DNA from: Microcaldota archaeon
GTDB taxonomy: Archaea > Micrarchaeota > Micrarchaeia > Micrarchaeales > Micrarchaeaceae
Direction: 5' to 3'
DNA length: 6,235 nucleotides
Assembly: GCA_028867845.1 (NCBI GenBank)
Contig: JAGWFU010000029.1
Span: 1 to 6,235, forward strand
A model generated the notes under the pieces. It saw only the letters and a list, made by a program, of their open reading frames with translations, did no database searches and was not told the origin of the DNA. A program made the position numbers and the translations under genes. Below, piece after piece: positions 1 through 3,454 of this stretch (its first letter is position 1; each line of letters begins with the position of its first letter).

Positions 1-390
1 GCGATACCAGGCAAGACGGTAAGCAACGACCAGGTGACAGCCTCGCTGGGCAGTTCCACAACGTACCTGGCGACATTCGTTATAGCTGTTCAGAACCTGA
101 ACTCCTGGGACTCAAACCCTTCTCTTCCTGCACACGCCTCAAGCGGCAGCACAACAGTCGGAGTGAGCTACTCAACAACCAACCCCAAGGACTTTGTCTT
201 CGCGGCAGGGACAGGATGCAACGGCGATGGCGGGCAGAGTTGGACCGGGCTGACGCCGCTGGACGGCGCAGCATCGGAATTTGCAGACGCCTACGCCATA
301 ACCTCTTCGGCCCAGAGCGGGGCCAGCGCAACATTCGGCTTTGGAAGCTCATTTGTGGGTATAGTTCTAGGTGCTGCATCTTCGACCTGA
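1..390 (+). CDS. C-terminal part of a probable secreted/surface beta-sandwich protein (5' truncated)
   Basis: The reading frame is open from the first base of the window and ends at TGA 388-390, giving 129 codons. A GTG at 34 exists but is not a likely start, because the frame continues upstream without a stop. The protein is rich in Ser, Thr, Ala and Gly and poor in charge. Alternating polar and hydrophobic stretches (for example TYLATFVIAVQNL, residues 21-33, and DFVFAAGTG, 64-72) suggest beta strands. The end, with an aromatic-containing SWTGL (80-84), a DAYAITSS strand (96-103) and a final ATFGFGSSFVGIVLGA (110-125), resembles the last strands of jelly-roll or Ig-like domains of surface and adhesin-like proteins. 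There is one cysteine (C73). No transmembrane anchor or sorting signal is visible in this part. It converges on the M24 peptidase gene, with 38 bp between the two stops and no T-rich terminator. The family is not recognised, and secretion is inferred from composition only. Confidence 0.7.
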   Translation, partial: AIPGKTVSNDQVTASLGSSTTYLATFVIAVQNLNSWDSNPSLPAHASSGSTTVGVSYSTTNPKDFVFAAGTGCNGDGGQSWTGLTPLDGAASEFADAYAITSSAQSGASATFGFGSSFVGIVLGAASST

Positions 391-428
391 AGATGACTGG
401 ATATGCATCAGGTGCGCAAGCTGTGCAA

Positions 429-1514
429 TTACAGTATCCTAGCTCCGGTCTTGGTGACCAGGATGTCGTCCTCTATCCTGACTCCTCCGAAGCCCACTAC
501 GTATATGCCGGGCTCGTTGGTTATCACCATTCCGGCCTTGATCCTTTCCTTGTATCCTGGCGAGAAGCCGATGCCGCCATCATGAACGTCTATCCCCAGA
601 GAGTGGCCCAGAGCGTGCGTGAACTTTCCCTTGTAGACGCCCTTTGCAGCAGAGTTTATGTAGTTACTGGCAACGTTGTGAACGTCCCCTGCTATGGCAC
701 CCTCCCTTATCCGCTCAGTACCCATTTTCTGTGCCCTCTTCACTATGTCATAAATCTCCATCATCCTCCTGTACTTTGCGCTCTTCCTGTCAGGCCTGAA
801 TATGAAGGTCCTTGTTACGTCGGAACAGTAGTTGTTGTACTTGGCGCCGACGTCCATGAGCACAAAGCTGTTGGGCCTGAGCCTGGTGTCGTCTGGCATA
901 TGGTGCGGTAGCGCCGTGTTTCTGCCGAAAGACACTATGCTAGGGAATGAGGGTGCCTCGGCTCCCTTGCTCATCATCAGATATGTTATCTTGGCCGCGA
1001 TTTCCTTCTCTGTGACTCCTGGCTTGAGGTGCCTTGGTATCTCGTCGAGCGCGGATTTTATTATCCTGCTCGCGATACTTATGTTGTGTACCTCCTCCAC
1101 ATCCTTGACCACTCTCGCCTTTGCGAAGGCCGCAGAGACGTCTACGAATCGTCTCGCCTCAGAGACCTTCCTAAGCCTCCTAGCGTAGCCCACAGGTATG
1201 AAACTCTCGTTTATCCCCACCACCTTGCCCTTCAGCAGCCTCTTCAGCTCTCCCCTGACCTTCTCGCGGGTCTGCCACTTGATTACCCTCACGCCCTTCG
1301 GGCTGTTCTCCTTGGCTATCTCGTAATCCAACACATTCACGAGAAGCGTCACCGCCTTCCTGCTGGCAACAAGTATGTACCCCTCTAGAGTCGCAGCAGG
1401 TAGGCCTGTCAGGTACAGGAAGTTGCTGTCTGTATAATTCGTATTGGCTAGGAGTATGTTGCTCACCTTGGCGTTGTCGAACACCCTCTTCAGCCTTGCC
1501 GATACGTTTACCAT
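429..1514 (-). CDS. M24-family metallopeptidase, Xaa-Pro dipeptidase/aminopeptidase type
   Basis: This is a cytosolic dinuclear-metal peptidase that would cleave the bond before proline in peptides or dipeptides, acting in peptide turnover. With the ATG at 1514 it has 361 residues. The N-terminal creatinase-like domain (about 1-135) carries FLYLTGL near residue 35. The pita-bread catalytic domain (about 140-361) shows all five expected ligands: D221 (MDVGA), D232 (CSDVTRTF), H304 (LGHSLG), E334 (TNEPGIY) and E348 (VRIEDD). H204/H205 (ALPHH) and H311 (DVHD) match the substrate-site histidines of the family. The two Asp are 11 apart and the two Glu 14 apart, as in archaeal prolidase (PepQ type) and unlike the longer Glu-Glu spacing of bacterial PepP. 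Exact substrate specificity cannot be read from sequence. The frame also allows a TTG start at 1541 (nine more residues). ATG 1514 is preferred because the TATA box at 1544-1551 would place the transcript start around 1520, downstream of that TTG. The gene is divergent from the Nre gene. Confidence 0.93.
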   Translation of the reverse strand: MVNVSARLKRVFDNAKVSNILLANTNYTDSNFLYLTGLPAATLEGYILVASRKAVTLLVNVLDYEIAKENSPKGVRVIKWQTREKVRGELKRLLKGKVVGINESFIPVGYARRLRKVSEARRFVDVSAAFAKARVVKDVEEVHNISIASRIIKSALDEIPRHLKPGVTEKEIAAKITYLMMSKGAEAPSFPSIVSFGRNTALPHHMPDDTRLRPNSFVLMDVGAKYNNYCSDVTRTFIFRPDRKSAKYRRMMEIYDIVKRAQKMGTERIREGAIAGDVHNVASNYINSAAKGVYKGKFTHALGHSLGIDVHDGGIGFSPGYKERIKAGMVITNEPGIYVVGFGGVRIEDDILVTKTGARIL

Positions 1515-1543
1515 TATCCCACGAAACGGATTCTCAATCAAGC

Positions 1544-1551
1544 TATATAAA
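1544..1551. promoter_or_regulatory. Shared divergent TATA box (box A)
   Basis: On the minus strand these bases read TTTATATA, the classical archaeal box A. On the plus strand they read TATATAAA, which TBP can also bind. The centre lies 33-36 bp from the preferred start codons on both sides (ATG 1514 on minus, GTG 1583 on plus). With the usual 25-27 bp from box A to the start of transcription, both mRNAs would have leaders of about ten bases or less. There is no second AT-rich element in the 68 bp between the two genes, so one box probably serves both. BRE sequences on either side are weak, so the preferred direction is unclear; the minus-strand reading fits the consensus best. Confidence 0.65.
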
Positions 1552-1582
1552 CATTGGTTGAGAAATCACATCGGGTGTCCTT

Positions 1583-2836
1583 GTGGAGAGGCTTGAGATG
1601 ATAAAGGAGCTCAACTCCCTAGTCCCGGCAGTGAAGAGGTCTGACGTCGTATACCGCCACATGCGCGACCCCGCGCTGCTCAGGTACTACTACAGCGCGA
1701 AGACGATGAACCTTCTCGACAAAATGGAGCTGTCGGGAAGCGCGCCGACCGACATATTTGTGGGCAGGTTCGGATACCCTAAGGTGAGCATCGGCCCACT
1801 CGTTCCGCCTGAGTTCGGCGACACATCGATACTCGGCATGCCTGAGAGATGGAGGCACATGTCCATAGAAGACGTTGTCAATATGCGCTCCAAGCTGGTC
1901 AGGGGCATGCACATGACCAAGGTGAGCAACGTAGAGAACGGGAGGGTCGAGGAGTTCGTGAGGGATCTGGCCCTAGCTGAGAAGCCGGCAGAGACGGAGA
2001 TGGACTTTGCGAAGAAGCCGCGAATGAGCGTCAACATGCTTGATGAGGTACAGCCGTTCGGCCCAAGCGCAAAGATGAGCGGAATGGAGGTCTACAACAT
2101 AAAGGCGGACACCAAGGTTGAGAGCAGGTACTCAGACACGGACGCCACTGCAAAGACCTCAATGATAGAGCTCTACGAGCGAGGAGTCCCCGTATCAAGA
2201 ATACAGAAAGGTTTGTCCGCGGGCCTATTTGGGATAGGCGCGAAGAGGAAGTTCGTGCCCACGAGGTGGAGCATCACAGCAGTGGACGACACTATCGGCA
2301 AGGCGAACCTTGAGGAGGTCAAGACCTACGACACGCTGGACTGCATACACGCCTATTACAACGTCTCGCTCGACAACAGGTGGCTCATATTCTTCATACC
2401 TGGGGGGTGGCAGTACGAGTCGATAGAGGCATGGTACCCCAAGACCGTCTGGAACGAGAACGGCGTCGACATATCGATATACGGCTCATATGAGGGCTAC
2501 ACCGGAAGGAAGAGCTACGCCGAGATAGGGGGCTGCTACTACTCTGGGAGGCTGGCCGTGACCGAGAAGATGAAGATGCTGAAGAAGCAGTCTATGGCGC
2601 TCATACTGAGGGAGGTGCACGACGGCTACATTATGCCAGTCGGCGTCTGGAACGTGAGGGAGCACGTGAGGGACACGCTCCAGGTGAAGCCCGATCTTCT
2701 GTACACTACAAAGGACATATTCGACTACACCAGAAGCAAGCTTGAGATTGGGATGAAGGACTGGGTGCTGAACAGCCGAATGCTGAGGGACCTGCTCAGC
2801 CAGAGGAGAATAACAGAGTACACCGCAAACAGCTAG
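1583..2836 (+). CDS. nreA: Archaeal DNA repair protein of the Nre family (DUF650/DUF651)
   Basis: Nre proteins are conserved archaeal proteins linked to DNA repair; in Haloferax, NreA has been implicated in DNA-damage tolerance together with PCNA. The biochemical activity is, as far as I know, not settled. With the GTG start there are 417 residues, about the family length. The N-terminal DUF650 signature is clear: FVGRFGYPKVSIGPLVPP at residues 59-76. The C-terminal DUF651 region includes RKFVPTRWSITAVDDTIG (222-239), the CIHAYYN strand (254-260), IFFIPGGWQYES (269-280) and IMPVGVWNVREHV (350-362). The last residues, Q407-RRITEY-T414, fit a degenerate PCNA-interacting (PIP) pattern: Q, I at +3, Y at +6. 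No N-terminal Cys4 zinc-finger segment is present; the cysteines are C254 and C318. An alternative start is ATG 1598 (412 residues), which has GGAGAGG just upstream. The gene is divergent from the M24 peptidase, and its TAG directly abuts the stop codon of the PLD-like gene on the other strand. Confidence 0.92.
   Translation: MERLEMIKELNSLVPAVKRSDVVYRHMRDPALLRYYYSAKTMNLLDKMELSGSAPTDIFVGRFGYPKVSIGPLVPPEFGDTSILGMPERWRHMSIEDVVNMRSKLVRGMHMTKVSNVENGRVEEFVRDLALAEKPAETEMDFAKKPRMSVNMLDEVQPFGPSAKMSGMEVYNIKADTKVESRYSDTDATAKTSMIELYERGVPVSRIQKGLSAGLFGIGAKRKFVPTRWSITAVDDTIGKANLEEVKTYDTLDCIHAYYNVSLDNRWLIFFIPGGWQYESIEAWYPKTVWNENGVDISIYGSYEGYTGRKSYAEIGGCYYSGRLAVTEKMKMLKKQSMALILREVHDGYIMPVGVWNVREHVRDTLQVKPDLLYTTKDIFDYTRSKLEIGMKDWVLNSRMLRDLLSQRRITEYTANS
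1585..1591 (+). promoter_or_regulatory. Possible Shine-Dalgarno site deciding the Nre start
   Basis: GGAGAGG lies six bases before ATG 1598 and inside the first codons of the longer GTG-1583 version. If it is used, the Nre protein starts at 1598 with a leader of roughly 25 bases counted from the TATA box. If it is not, GTG 1583 with a very short leader is used. The match to the anti-Shine-Dalgarno sequence is only partial, and purine-rich runs are common in coding sequence here, so this is weak evidence. Confidence 0.3.
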
Positions 2837-3421
2837 TTATCTTACGCTAGCCCAGAGCCTCTCGAAGTGCTCCTCCAGCTCCTCCCTCTTCTTCGCATCC
2901 CTCACTATCTGTATGTGCTCTACGTTCCTGTGCATTCCGCTGAAGGTGAGGTTGGCGCTGCCCACTATCGCCTCGTTGTCGGTTATGTAGAGCTTCTCGT
3001 GCACAAACTTGTCCCTTGAGACCTTGAGCATGAAATTCGCCTTTGTCTTCCTGTATGTAAAGTAGCTGAGCGCGACGAATATCAGTATTATCCCGAGCAG
3101 CGGATACAGAAGATAGGTGCTGAAGTTCAGCAAGAACACGAACGCGGTTACTATCGAGAAGTATGCAAGGGGCTTGAGATACCTGCCGATGGCCCCTATC
3201 TCGGGTATGCCCTTCAGTACAGAGTTATCGTACTCCAGCGAAGACTGGGATGTCACCACGTAGACCTTCTTGCGCCTAGCCTCCTCGATTAGCAGCTTTG
3301 CGTAGGTGTTGCCTATGTAAGGCGACACCACAATCAGCTTCTTGCTGCTGGACTTTATCAGCCTGTCCACGAACCTGTAGGAGCTGTCGCCGCTGTACTG
3401 CTCGTCGCCCTTCTCGAACAT
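2837..3421 (-). CDS. Small membrane-anchored phospholipase D-like (single HKD) protein
   Basis: The protein has 194 residues from ATG 3421. Residues 14-58 form the start of a PLD fold: RFVDRLIK helix, KKLIVVSPYIG strand, LLIEEARRKK helix and VYVVTS strand. Residues about 84-123 are strongly hydrophobic with few charges, long enough for two closely spaced membrane helices (about 84-102 and 105-122), and are followed by the basic YRKTK. The second half carries one HKD motif: H141, K143, D148, then G154-S155 and N157 (HEKLYITD...GSANLT), followed by N166 and E168 (NVEH). D148 to G154 has five intervening residues, where the textbook motif has six. PLD enzymes need two HKD motifs, so activity would require a homodimer, as in single-HKD members such as bacterial Nuc and MitoPLD. 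The substrate (phospholipid or nucleic acid) cannot be told. Both halves would face the same side of the membrane, probably the cytosol. The gene lies 33 bp downstream of ileS on the same strand, and no Shine-Dalgarno is visible. Confidence 0.85.
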   Translation of the reverse strand: MFEKGDEQYSGDSSYRFVDRLIKSSSKKLIVVSPYIGNTYAKLLIEEARRKKVYVVTSQSSLEYDNSVLKGIPEIGAIGRYLKPLAYFSIVTAFVFLLNFSTYLLYPLLGIILIFVALSYFTYRKTKANFMLKVSRDKFVHEKLYITDNEAIVGSANLTFSGMHRNVEHIQIVRDAKKREELEEHFERLWASVR

Positions 3422-3441
3422 GGTACTCTGTGGGATGAAAA

Positions 3442-3449
3442 ATAGATAA
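3442..3449 (-). promoter_or_regulatory. Possible weak TATA-like element before the PLD-like gene
   Basis: On the minus strand the 33-bp gap between ileS and the PLD-like gene contains TTATCTAT, centred about 25 bp before ATG 3421. That is the spacing expected for a leaderless transcript beginning at the start codon. It overlaps a run of five T (3438-3442) that could instead be a weak terminator for ileS. The match to box A is imperfect and co-transcription with ileS is equally possible. Confidence 0.2.
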
Positions 3450-3454
3450 GGCTT

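Noticed and set aside
391..428. Terminator between the convergent surface-protein and peptidase genes
   Set aside because: No T-run on either strand and no clear stem-loop in the 38 bp.
216..911. Long plus-strand reading frame (231 codons) across the end of the surface-protein gene and the M24 peptidase
   Set aside because: It overlaps two well-supported genes in other frames, its translation shows no recognisable motif, and it is explained by codon bias on the opposite strand.
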